Source of the DNA: Bacteroidales bacterium
GTDB lineage: Bacteria; Bacteroidota; Bacteroidia; Bacteroidales; UBA3824
Length of the DNA: 13,202 nt
Direction of reading: 5' to 3'
Assembly (NCBI GenBank): GCA_017543645.1
Contig: JAFYFR010000105.1
Coordinates: forward strand, 1-13,202
Shown: piece after piece, positions 1-7,245 of the stretch
Numbering within the stretch: position 1 is the first letter of the stretch
Layout: each line of letters opens with the position of its first letter
The notes under the pieces: generated by a model
Told to the model about the DNA's origin: nothing
The model's input: only the letters and a program-made list of their open reading frames with translations
The model's database searches: none
Position numbers and translations under genes: made by a program

Positions 1-1596
1 AAGCTCATGACGGTGATATCTATACTCGCCGCCTTTACCATAGGTCTGATACTTCTCTCGGGCTGGGCTATGCGCGAACGCAAAAACGCCACCGAGGTTG
101 CCGAATACGCACGTCAGCAGGCAGATTCCGCTCTTGTGCAGAAAGAACGCGCCCTGAAGTCGCAAGAATTGGCAGAAAAAGCCAACAACGAAGCCAAAAG
201 GCAACGGTCGGAGGCTGATGCCAACGCTATGAAGGCGAGAAGATCGGCAGAAGAGGCTAACCGCGCCAAGAACCTTGCCGAGCGGCGACGCTACGAGGCC
301 GACTCGCTAAGAGACATTGCCGAACAGAACCTCCAAAGCGCGGAATTTCAAAAAATAGTTGCCGACGACGAACGACGGAGAGCAGAAGAACAAGCCCGCT
401 TGGCACAACAAGCAAACGACTCTGCCACAAGACTGTACAGCGTGGCAATGTCGAACGCAATGGCCATGAAAGCCAAAAGCGAATACGGCGACAGCAAGCT
501 GAACCTGCGGATTGCATACACAGCATACCAGCTCAACCGCAAGAACAACGTTACCCAGAACAACACCGAGCTGTACGATGCCATGCTATACGCTATGGAA
601 ATCAACAACCTCATCAAACCGTTGAAAACCACCAACGAAACCATCGAGACTTTTACCATCGACAGCGATGGAAGGCTGATACTCATCACCGAAAGCTGCC
701 AGATATTCGGCTACACGCTTTCGGGCAAAAAAACAAAGGAGTATCTTAAGGTATTCGACTTTGCCAGCCGCGAACCAATCCAAAACGCTATATTCCTTTC
801 GCCCGAGATAATTATCTACTCAACAATGAGCAAGGAGACATTCTGCATCAACATCAACGGCAAAACCAAACACCGCACCAAGCTCTCCGTGCAAGGCGAC
901 TGCATCAAAAGCGCGTCGCTCACTCCCGACGGAAAATACATTGTGGCGGCATATCTCAACGGAAAAGTCGCTGTTTTGGATGCAAACGAACCCGACAACC
1001 GCGCCGAAGCCACTTTCAACACCAAGACCCTCATCGCCGACATATACTGCTACGGAAAATCCGACATATACATCCTTACGCAGAACGCCACGCTGAAGAG
1101 ATGGAACTTTGCCAACAGCACCACAAAGGAGATTTTCAGCCAGCCGGATGTCAACGCCTACGCCATGACAGCCATAGAATCTAAAAAAAACCTCGCAATA
1201 TGTTTCTCAAAAGGCGACATACAGTTCCTCGACCTCAAGACCGGGACCAAGGAGGCGGATATGCTCGGAGCACACAACAGAATAGAGAAAATAGTCTACG
1301 ACAACGAGTCGAAATATATGGCAATGTCGAGCCTCGGAAACAGAATTTCTATCATCAACTCCAACAGCAACAACTCCAAACCAATGGTTGTGGACGATTT
1401 TCTGCTGCACAATTTCCCCGTCAAGAACATATGTTTCAGCAACGGCACGATGTTCGTACTCACAGAAGAAAATGTTATAAGATACTTCGACCTCGACATC
1501 AACACATACGCCCAGGAGCTCACCGACTTGAAAATTGCCGAGCTCACGCAGCAGGAATGTAGCCTGATTCTGGGAAAAGATTTTTCATCACGTTAA
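1..1596 (+). CDS. Membrane-anchored coiled-coil/WD40-like signalling protein, C-terminal part (5' truncated)
   Basis: The frame is open from the first base; an ATG sits at position 7 but the gene probably begins upstream. Counting from that Met, residues 2-22 form one hydrophobic membrane helix (ILAAFTIGLILLSGW). Residues about 24-140 are an Ala/Glu/Arg-rich heptad-like coiled coil. A short helical stretch follows (about 140-195), then about 330 residues of repeated beta-strand pattern with propeller-like blades (SLTPDGKYIVAAYLNGKVAVLD; IQFLDLKTG). The end ELTQQECSLILGKDF resembles the tail of many WD40-bearing STAND proteins. From knowledge of such proteins, the missing N-terminus would carry a P-loop NTPase, perhaps with a protease-like effector; that is inference. 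It lies 13 nt before a SpoIIE phosphatase gene, so the two are probably co-transcribed. Alternatives are a stand-alone TM/propeller sensor. The blades are weak and I cannot count them reliably. Confidence 0.72.
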   Translation, partial: KLMTVISILAAFTIGLILLSGWAMRERKNATEVAEYARQQADSALVQKERALKSQELAEKANNEAKRQRSEADANAMKARRSAEEANRAKNLAERRRYEADSLRDIAEQNLQSAEFQKIVADDERRRAEEQARLAQQANDSATRLYSVAMSNAMAMKAKSEYGDSKLNLRIAYTAYQLNRKNNVTQNNTELYDAMLYAMEINNLIKPLKTTNETIETFTIDSDGRLILITESCQIFGYTLSGKKTKEYLKVFDFASREPIQNAIFLSPEIIIYSTMSKETFCININGKTKHRTKLSVQGDCIKSASLTPDGKYIVAAYLNGKVAVLDANEPDNRAEATFNTKTLIADIYCYGKSDIYILTQNATLKRWNFANSTTKEIFSQPDVNAYAMTAIESKKNLAICFSKGDIQFLDLKTGTKEADMLGAHNRIEKIVYDNESKYMAMSSLGNRISIINSNSNNSKPMVVDDFLLHNFPVKNICFSNGTMFVLTEENVIRYFDLDINTYAQELTDLKIAELTQQECSLILGKDFSSR

Positions 1597-1609
1597 ACAT
1601 TAAGAGATT

Positions 1610-2773
1610 TTGGAATACGGCGTTACAAATATTATCCTGATAGTTATCGCGGCGGGGCTGCTCATAGCCCTTGTGACGGTACTGCTCAATATGCGCAAGA
1701 AAATAATCAACAGCTCGCGCCGTATCGAACACCGTTACCGTCAGGAAATCAGTTTCTACGACAGCGAACTTACTCGAGTTTCATATCTCTACAACGACCT
1801 GCTACAGCAAAAAGAATCTGAACCATCGCACAAAGTAGAAATCTCTAACGCACTATTAGACAACAACATAGTAATTGAGCAAAAAAAGATTGAAGCAGAA
1901 AAAGAACAGCTCGCACAGCGCAACAAAAAGCTCTGGGACATGAGCCTTTCGATCGAAAAAGACAAACAGCGTATCGAAATGCTCAAAAACCAGATAGAGG
2001 CAAAGCACATGGAAATCACCGACAGCATAAGATACGCAAGAGGCATTCAAAACGCACTTCTGCCACGCGAAGACATATTAAAAAACATGCTCTCCGACTA
2101 TTTCCTCTTGTGGAAACCCCGTGACATTGTCTCGGGCGACTTTTACTGGATGAAAAAACAGGGCGACCTCCTATTGTTCGCCATCTGCGACTGCACAGGA
2201 CACGGTGTGCCGGGCGCGTTTATGAGCATGTTAGGAATGGCTTTTCTCAACGAAATCACCTCCGACGTAGATGCCAGCACCAAACCGTCCGACATTCTTG
2301 AATATTTGCGCAGGATGGTAATCACATCGCTAAAACAGTCTGCCGAAGGCACACTCGAACCCAAGGACGGCATGGACATGGCTCTCTGCATACTCGACAC
2401 CAAAACCCTCAGACTCAAATTTGCCGGAGCCAACAATCCCATGTACATTGTAAGCGGAGGAGTTCTCACCGAATACAAAGGCGTGAAAAACCCGATAGGA
2501 TACTACCCGATAGAAAAAACATTTGAAACAGTTGAGATTCAAGTGAAAAAAGGCGACTATATCTATATGTTTTCGGACGGACTGCCCGACCAGTTCAACG
2601 GCAAAACCAACAAAAAAGTAACATACGGACGCTTTAAGAAGCTTCTGGAGGAGATAAACCGCGAAACTGCCGACCCCGAAGTGCAGAAACAACGACTAAA
2701 CACATTCTTCGAAGAGTGGCGCAACGGATTCATTCAAATGGACGACGTTCTGATAGGCGGTTTTAAAATATAA
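1610..2773 (+). CDS. Membrane-tethered SpoIIE/PP2C-type serine phosphatase
   Basis: A 387-residue protein with a membrane helix (about 6-26), a basic stretch, a charged coiled coil (about 30-135) and a C-terminal SpoIIE-type PPM phosphatase domain (about 138-387). Metal-binding motifs are visible: SGDFYW with D177, CDCTGHGVPGAF with D194, FSDG with D323 and DD at 378-379. The family removes phosphate from Ser/Thr, classically on anti-sigma-factor antagonists (RsbU, SpoIIE); no such partner is encoded nearby. The start is taken as TTG at 1610, because an in-frame stop lies at 1601-1603 and the first ATG (residue 28) would delete the membrane helix. A weak AAGAG lies just upstream. It follows the WD40-like gene by 13 nt, and the shared N-terminal TM/coiled-coil plan suggests the two act together at the inner membrane. 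The family call is secure, the substrate unknown. Confidence 0.88.
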   Translation: MEYGVTNIILIVIAAGLLIALVTVLLNMRKKIINSSRRIEHRYRQEISFYDSELTRVSYLYNDLLQQKESEPSHKVEISNALLDNNIVIEQKKIEAEKEQLAQRNKKLWDMSLSIEKDKQRIEMLKNQIEAKHMEITDSIRYARGIQNALLPREDILKNMLSDYFLLWKPRDIVSGDFYWMKKQGDLLLFAICDCTGHGVPGAFMSMLGMAFLNEITSDVDASTKPSDILEYLRRMVITSLKQSAEGTLEPKDGMDMALCILDTKTLRLKFAGANNPMYIVSGGVLTEYKGVKNPIGYYPIEKTFETVEIQVKKGDYIYMFSDGLPDQFNGKTNKKVTYGRFKKLLEEINRETADPEVQKQRLNTFFEEWRNGFIQMDDVLIGGFKI

Positions 2774-2807
2774 TTTGCCTTGTTGTTACGAATTATGCGC
2801 TAACTAT

Positions 2808-2837
2808 TTTGCAATAAAAAGTTTTTTTTTACTTTTG
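2808..2837 (+). promoter_or_regulatory. Bacteroidetes-type promoter of efp
   Basis: A -33 TTTG (2808-2811) and a -7 TACTTTTG (2830-2837) are separated by 18 bp, close to the known TTTG-N19-TAnnTTTG pattern of the primary Bacteroidetes sigma factor. Transcription would start near 2843-2845, giving a short A/T-rich leader of about 25 nt before the efp ATG. There is no clear Shine-Dalgarno sequence, as is common in this phylum. Confidence 0.72.
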
Positions 2838-2869
2838 CGCATTAAAAATTTTTAAAAACACCAATAAAC

Positions 2870-3433
2870 ATGGCAACAACAGCAGATTTAAAAAACGGCC
2901 TCTGTATCAATTTCAACCACGACATCTACACCGTGGTAAGTTTCCAACACGTAAAACCCGGTAAAGGTCCCGCCTTTGTACGCACCCGCCTCAAAAGCCT
3001 CACCAACGGAAGGGTTTTGGAAAACACTTTCTCCGCAGGTCACGAAATCGACATCACCCGCATCATCCGCCGTCCCTACCAGTTCCTCTACAAAGAAGGC
3101 GATGACTACGTATTCATGCAGCAAGAAACTTTCGAGCAAATCACCGTTCCCAAAGAGCATATCGAAAACCCCGACATGTATCTCGACGGTCAGGAAGTTG
3201 AAATCGTTATCCAAGAAGAAACCGACCAGATTCTCACCGTAGAGCTTCCTCCTTTTGTAATAATGGAAGTTACCTACACCGAACCCGGTATCAAAGGCGA
3301 CACCGCCACCAACACCCTCAAGCCCGCAACAGTAGAATCAGGAGCAGAAATCCGCGTTCCCCTGTTTGTTAACCAAGGCGACAGAATCAAAATCGACACT
3401 CGCGACCGCTCTTACGTAGAGCGTGCAAAATAA
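2870..3433 (+). CDS. efp: Elongation factor P
   Basis: A 187-residue protein, the normal EF-P length, with the KOW-like N-terminal domain and two OB-fold domains. EF-P binds the ribosome between the P and E sites and relieves stalling at runs of prolines. The tip loop reads KPGKGPAFVRTR, placing Lys32 where E. coli carries the modified lysine. The C-terminal region DTATNTLKPATVESGAEIRV and GDRIKIDTRDRSY is the standard EF-P signature. No EpmA/EpmB-like modification gene is in the window. The ATG at 2870 starts the conserved N-terminus. The gene has its own promoter upstream and a strong intrinsic terminator downstream, so it appears monocistronic between two phosphatase genes. Confidence 0.97.
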   Translation: MATTADLKNGLCINFNHDIYTVVSFQHVKPGKGPAFVRTRLKSLTNGRVLENTFSAGHEIDITRIIRRPYQFLYKEGDDYVFMQQETFEQITVPKEHIENPDMYLDGQEVEIVIQEETDQILTVELPPFVIMEVTYTEPGIKGDTATNTLKPATVESGAEIRVPLFVNQGDRIKIDTRDRSYVERAK

Positions 3434-3444
3434 TACACTTTTAT

Positions 3445-3490
3445 AAAATATTTGTGCGGTTTTTTTGCGTTCCGCACAAATATTTTTTTT
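3445..3490 (+). terminator. Rho-independent terminator after efp
   Basis: A perfect 15-bp inverted repeat (arms 3445-3459 and 3472-3486) with a 12-nt loop is followed by a T run that ends at 3490. It begins 11 nt after the efp stop. The loop and T run also carry promoter-like elements of the next gene. Confidence 0.9.
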
Positions 3491-3497
3491 ACCTTTG
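3464..3497 (+). promoter_or_regulatory. Promoter of the GAF-SpoIIE phosphatase gene, interleaved with the efp terminator
   Basis: A clear -7 element TACCTTTG lies at 3490-3497. The best -33 match is TTTG at 3464-3467 in the terminator loop, with a spacer of 22 bp, slightly longer than the usual 19-21. Start of transcription would be near 3503, leaving a leader of about 24 nt. The -7 element is much better supported than the -33. Confidence 0.55.
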
Positions 3498-3526
3498 TAA
3501 AACAAAACTGTTAACACAAAGTTGGT

Positions 3527-4759
3527 ATGGGCGAAGGCAAAAAAGCAAACTCAAGCCGGTTTAAACTAAACACACTACTCAACATCATCAAAGTGGTAAG
3601 CAACAACTCGTCGATCGACGAGCTGCTCAAGACATACAGCAGTGTGCTTTTAGATGAGTTCAACATCAACAGTGTGCTTATTTTCAACTACGACAACCGC
3701 CATTGGAACATTATACTCCGACACGGTATCGACGATTGTGTGGCTGCCGACACTATCGACCCTGAACGCGATTTCAAAAACCTGACAGAATACGACAGCA
3801 TATCATCGCTCGACCTTACGCAAAAACTTCCCGGACTCGACTACATCATCCCCATCACCCAAAACACAAAGCCTCTGGCATACATACTCATCGGCGACGC
3901 CAAAGAGGGAAAAGGCACAAGTCCTATTATCAAAAACCTCAACTCTATACAAATCCTCTCGAACCACATAATTGTAGCCATCGAAAACAAGCGTCAGGAG
4001 GGTATGCGCAAGGAGCTGGAGATGGCTTCAAAAATGCAGAGCCTGCTTATCCCAAACGCCGATATCTTCGACGGAAACCCCTACATATCTGTATGTCCGT
4101 TCTACCTGCCGCATTACGAGGTGGGTGGCGACTACTACGATTTCGACTACCTTTCCGACGACGAAATGTTTTTCTGCATAGCCGATGTAGCGGGCAAGGG
4201 AATGGCTGCAGCTTTGCTGATGTCTAATTTCCAAGCGAGCCTCAAAGCCTTGTTCGTGCCTGAAACGGGTCTTCCTACACTGGTAGAACGCCTCAACAAA
4301 ATAGTCATAAAAAATTCAAACGGTGAACGCTTTATCACACTCTTCATCGGGCGTTACAATTTCAAGACACACGTGCTGAAATACATCAACGCAGGACACA
4401 ATCCGCCGATAATGTTCAACAAAACCACGTTGAAACTCGAATACCTTGTGGAAGGCTGTCCCGGAATAGGCATGACCGACGACATTATCTCTATTACCGA
4501 GGGCTGCAAAACGCTCTGCAATGACACTAAGCTGCTATGCTTTACCGACGGCATTGTAGAAATGGAGCGCGAAGGCATTCCCGACTACGGACAATCGGTG
4601 GTAGAACGCTCTGTCCGCGATTCTCGCCCGATTAAAGAAACCATCCACAGCCTGCTCTCCGAACTCAACATCCAACGCTCCAACACCGCCTTGTTAGACG
4701 ATGTAACACTGTTGGGCATCGACTTTTTTATAAATAAAGCGACTTTTCCACCTCGGTAG
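3527..4759 (+). CDS. GAF domain-containing SpoIIE/PP2C-type serine phosphatase (RsbU-like)
   Basis: A 410-residue soluble protein. Residues about 15-160 look like a GAF-type sensory domain (hydrophobic strand/helix pattern ending SIQILSNHIIVAIENKR), then a short signalling helix, then a SpoIIE phosphatase domain (about 165-405). Metal-binding residues are intact: VGGDYYD (D202), IADVAGKGMAAALLM (D220), CFTDG (D341) and LDDVTLL (D391, D392). The INAGHNPP motif is typical of the RsbU family, which dephosphorylates anti-anti-sigma proteins in partner-switching pathways. It has its own promoter and no same-strand partner. Its last 32 bp overlap the 3' end of the convergent response-regulator gene. 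It differs from the phosphatase at 1610 in having a GAF sensor in place of a membrane helix. The ligand and substrate are unknown. Confidence 0.9.
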   Translation: MGEGKKANSSRFKLNTLLNIIKVVSNNSSIDELLKTYSSVLLDEFNINSVLIFNYDNRHWNIILRHGIDDCVAADTIDPERDFKNLTEYDSISSLDLTQKLPGLDYIIPITQNTKPLAYILIGDAKEGKGTSPIIKNLNSIQILSNHIIVAIENKRQEGMRKELEMASKMQSLLIPNADIFDGNPYISVCPFYLPHYEVGGDYYDFDYLSDDEMFFCIADVAGKGMAAALLMSNFQASLKALFVPETGLPTLVERLNKIVIKNSNGERFITLFIGRYNFKTHVLKYINAGHNPPIMFNKTTLKLEYLVEGCPGIGMTDDIISITEGCKTLCNDTKLLCFTDGIVEMEREGIPDYGQSVVERSVRDSRPIKETIHSLLSELNIQRSNTALLDDVTLLGIDFFINKATFPPR

Positions 4760-5519
4760 TGAGGGCGATGGCGGTAAAGGGCTTGCGCAATACGCTCGCC
4801 ACCGACAGCGACGACGCGCGTTGCATAATCTCAGTGTCGGTCTTGATACTCAGAAGGATAATTTTAGTGTCATTAAAATCGGAATTTTCTCTCACACGCT
4901 CAACAAAATCAAGTCCGTTGGAGTCGGGCAGCGAATAGTCGGCAATTATCAAATCGGGCTTGTCCTCTTTGATATTCTGAACCGCTGCGCCACCTTCGGC
5001 ATACGAGAAAACTTGGTAGCCTTGGTTGGTGAGTGTGTATTCTGTTATAAAGCGTGTTCCCTCAGAGCCTTCCACTATTTGGATACGTTTTTTCACTGGC
5101 GGTTTCTTCACTCCGAGAGTAATCTCTTTGGAGTAGAAAATCTCCGCTTTGGGAAACTTGATAATTGTTTCCATAAGCGAAAAATTGTCGCCAAGCTTGA
5201 GCAGGTAGCCTCTCGCGCCAGCGTCGATGAGTTTTTCGATATATGCAGGCTCGTCGTAGAGCGAAAGGCCTATGATTGTAAGCTCGGGACGTATTTTCAA
5301 TGCGCGGCGCGTGGTCTCGATACCCGATATGCCCGGCATCTCTATGTCCATAAACACAATGTCGGCATCCACCGAATTGATATTTTCCAAAAACTCGGCT
5401 CCGGAGCCGAACTCAGCGGTGATGGTGCTGCCGCCGACTTTTCGCAAAAGTAACTTTATTGTGCTGCGAAACGACATCTTGTCGTCTACTAATGCAATCT
5501 TGCGGCACTCTGTATTCAT
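4728..5519 (-). CDS. Dual-receiver response regulator (REC-REC) without output domain
   Basis: A 263-residue protein built of two CheY-like receivers. REC1 (about 6-125) keeps the acidic pair D12-D13, the phosphoacceptor D58 in VFMDIEMPG, S86 and K108 in GYLLKLGD; its sequence style is that of NarL/LuxR-family receivers, but the expected helix-turn-helix is absent. REC2 (about 144-262) keeps D194 (IIADYSLPDSNG), S224 and K246 (LRKPF), but its usual acidic pair reads E150-G151, so metal binding and phosphorylation there may be weakened. The start lies 4 nt after the kinase gene ends, so this is the kinase's co-transcribed partner. With no DNA-binding or enzymatic domain, it probably acts by protein contact or as a phosphorelay step. 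The 3' end overlaps the convergent phosphatase gene. Confidence 0.88.
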   Translation of the reverse strand: MNTECRKIALVDDKMSFRSTIKLLLRKVGGSTITAEFGSGAEFLENINSVDADIVFMDIEMPGISGIETTRRALKIRPELTIIGLSLYDEPAYIEKLIDAGARGYLLKLGDNFSLMETIIKFPKAEIFYSKEITLGVKKPPVKKRIQIVEGSEGTRFITEYTLTNQGYQVFSYAEGGAAVQNIKEDKPDLIIADYSLPDSNGLDFVERVRENSDFNDTKIILLSIKTDTEIMQRASSLSVASVLRKPFTAIALTTEVEKSLYL

Positions 5520-5523
5520 ATCT

Positions 5524-6939
5524 TTATATTTTAGTATCTACAATAATATCCATTTTTACACCGTTTCCGGGCGACGAAACCACCTCCACCTTGCCGTTGA
5601 GACTCCTCACACGTCCGTATATGTTGGTAATGCCGCTGTATGGCTTGTCCTTGATACGGTGTTTTACCTCATCAGTGTCAAATCCTATGCCGTTGTCGCA
5701 GTATTCGATGCGGAGATAGCTATCCTGATTAGAAAAAACAATAATCACCTTGGAGGCTTGCGAATGTTTCAAGGCATTGTTGGGCAGCTCGTTGACAATG
5801 CGGAACACGGCAGTCTTGCAGTTGTCGTCGGCCGGCTCTACAAAACCCTCCTGCGCCTCGAAAATTATCTGCGGCATTCCGCCCGGGGCTATCTTCCTGC
5901 AAAGGTTTTTTACCGATGCCACAAGACCAAAATTGCTAAGCATATCGGGCATAAGGTTGTTGGAGATGCTCTTGGCCTCCTCCACAGCCTCGGCAATAAG
6001 TTCTTTCATCTCAAGGTATACAGAAGGAAGCTCGTCGTCGGAAATCTTGCCGTGCGACAATAGGCTGAGATATGTGTTAAGACTTGAAAAAAACGCGCCC
6101 AATCCGTCGTGAACGTCCTTGGCAAAACGTGTGCGCTCTTTCTCCTCGGTTTCTACTACCGTATTGAGAATCTGCTTGTTAATATCCTTACGTTCGGTAA
6201 TATCACGCACAACGCACATAATTGAACTACGTCCTGCACATTCGAACCATCCGGCGTGTATCTCCACAGGTATAACAGTTTGGTCTTTGGAGAGCATATA
6301 TGTTTCAAAAGTGTGCGAATTGCCCTCGGCAGTATCATTGATACGTTTAACCGCCTCGGCAGCAAACACCGGCTCGAAAAGTTTTTCTGGCGATGCGTCG
6401 AGAATCTCCTCACGGCTGTATCCGAGCATTTTGATAGCGGTATCGTTAACCTCCGAAATCAACAGTGAACCTTCTGGCGTGGGGTCGCATACAAACACAG
6501 CGTCGTTGTTCTGGTTAAAGAGGGTGCGGTATTTGATTTCGCTCTGTTGCAAAAGGAGTTCGGCACGGCGCAACTGCAGATGGGTCTTCACCCTCGCCAT
6601 AAGTTCCGAAATCAGAAACGGTTTTTTGATATAATCCACGCCGCCGAGTTCAAAACCGTTGAGCAGGCTCGACTCGTCCACTTTGGCTGTGAGAAAAATC
6701 ACTGGAATGTCCCGTGTTTCGGGGTCGGCTTTGATTCTACGGCACACTTCGAAACCGTCAACACGGGGCATCATGATGTCGAGCAGCACAAGGTCGGTGT
6801 TGCCCTCTTTGAGTATACCGTGTACATTTTCGCCGTCACTTTCGGCCCGGACATTGAAATTATATCCTGTGAGTATGTCTTTAAGTAGCAAAAGGTTAGA
6901 CATGCTGTCGTCTACCACTAATATATTAGGCTGTTCCAT
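5524..6939 (-). CDS. Hybrid sensor histidine kinase REC-PAS-HisKA_3-HATPase
   Basis: A 471-residue cytosolic kinase with no membrane segment. The N-terminal receiver (about 4-122) has D10-D11, phosphoacceptor D54 in LVLLDIMMP, T84 and K106-P107. A PAS domain (about 134-252) ends in VVRDITERK. The dimerisation domain is of the HisKA_3/NarX type, with the phosphorylatable H277 in FAKDVHDGLGAFFSSL. The ATPase domain has an N-box (NELPNNALKHS, about 383-393), a CDNGIGFD G1 box and GITNIYGRV. HisKA_3 kinases usually pair with NarL-type regulators, which matches REC1 of the gene that follows 4 nt downstream. The receiver at the N-terminus suggests this kinase is itself controlled by another phosphodonor. 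The start is the ATG at 6937-6939. Only a partial promoter match (TACCTTTA, minus strand of 6968-6975) was seen upstream. Confidence 0.92.
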   Translation of the reverse strand: MEQPNILVVDDSMSNLLLLKDILTGYNFNVRAESDGENVHGILKEGNTDLVLLDIMMPRVDGFEVCRRIKADPETRDIPVIFLTAKVDESSLLNGFELGGVDYIKKPFLISELMARVKTHLQLRRAELLLQQSEIKYRTLFNQNNDAVFVCDPTPEGSLLISEVNDTAIKMLGYSREEILDASPEKLFEPVFAAEAVKRINDTAEGNSHTFETYMLSKDQTVIPVEIHAGWFECAGRSSIMCVVRDITERKDINKQILNTVVETEEKERTRFAKDVHDGLGAFFSSLNTYLSLLSHGKISDDELPSVYLEMKELIAEAVEEAKSISNNLMPDMLSNFGLVASVKNLCRKIAPGGMPQIIFEAQEGFVEPADDNCKTAVFRIVNELPNNALKHSQASKVIIVFSNQDSYLRIEYCDNGIGFDTDEVKHRIKDKPYSGITNIYGRVRSLNGKVEVVSSPGNGVKMDIIVDTKI

Positions 6940-7034
6940 ATAAGTTTGTTAAATCAATTTAGCAGTATAAAGGTAAGCATAATTTTGATAGCCATGAGCC
7001 AATTTTCAAACTTTTATAGTTAAAAATTGCTAAC

Positions 7035-7068
7035 AAAAAAGGGAAACCTTGATTAACAAGATTTCCCT
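7035..7068 (-). terminator. Rho-independent terminator of tRNA-Gln
   Basis: On the minus strand a 12-bp stem (arms 7068-7057 and 7051-7040, one T-G wobble) with a 5-nt loop is followed by a run of T (7040-7035). It begins 8 nt beyond the mature tRNA 3' end. The plus strand has no T run after the stem, so it should act on minus-strand transcripts only. Confidence 0.88.
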
Positions 7069-7076
7069 CTTTGTTG

Positions 7077-7149
7077 TTGCCCGATCAGGGGTCGAACCTG
7101 AACTCTCCTGATCCAGAGTCAGACGTGTTGCCAATTACACCATCGGGCA
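7077..7149 (-). tRNA. tRNA-Gln (anticodon CUG)
   Basis: A 73-nt cloverleaf on the minus strand. The acceptor arms TGCCCGA (7149-7143) and TCGGGCA (7084-7078) pair perfectly and the discriminator is A (7077). The anticodon stem TCTGA/TCAGG has one wobble pair; the loop CTCTGGA gives anticodon CTG, reading CAG codons. The T-loop has GTTCGAC. CCA is not encoded and must be added by nucleotidyltransferase. It lies 96 bp after the glnS stop on the same strand, with its own promoter-like -7 element and terminator. Confidence 0.95.
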
Positions 7150-7162
7150 TTGATTTCGGCTG

Positions 7163-7193
7163 CAAAATTACAAATAGTTTGTAATATGAAAAA
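7163..7193 (-). promoter_or_regulatory. Promoter of tRNA-Gln
   Basis: On the minus strand a -7 element TAATTTTG (complement of 7163-7170) lies 13 nt before the tRNA 5' end, with a TTTT (complement of 7190-7193) 19 bp upstream as an imperfect -33 TTTG. The placement would start transcription a few bases before the tRNA. Read-through from glnS is also possible, since no terminator was seen between them. Confidence 0.55.
7167..7185. repeat. Dyad symmetry at the tRNA-Gln promoter
   Basis: ATTACAAA (7167-7174), spacer TAG, TTTGTAAT (7178-7185): two perfect 8-nt arms. It overlaps the upstream half of the tRNA-Gln -7 element. It could be an operator, a weak hairpin in a glnS read-through transcript, or a chance pattern in A/T-rich DNA. 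Confidence 0.35.
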
Positions 7194-7245
7194 TTTTTTT
7201 GATATTTTTTTTCATAAACTTTCTACAGCCGTAATAATCCGAGTG

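Noticed and set aside
1200..1562. 120-codon plus-strand open frame inside the WD40-like gene
   Set aside because: It lies entirely within the larger coding frame, has low-complexity Gln/Arg composition and no recognisable domain.
4821..6112. Several long plus-strand open frames (4821-5453, 5272-6063, 5750-6112) opposite the two-component genes
   Set aside because: They are antisense to clear REC, PAS and kinase domains, match no family and look like composition shadows.
6968..6975. Promoter -7 element (TACCTTTA on the minus strand) for the hybrid kinase
   Set aside because: The last base differs from TAnnTTTG and no TTTG lies at the right distance; mentioned only as a weak candidate.
7187..7216. 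TATGAAAAA/TTTTTCATA inverted repeat between glnS and tRNA-Gln as a terminator
   Set aside because: The stem is almost all A-T and lacks a T run after it on the minus strand; it is likely low-complexity sequence.
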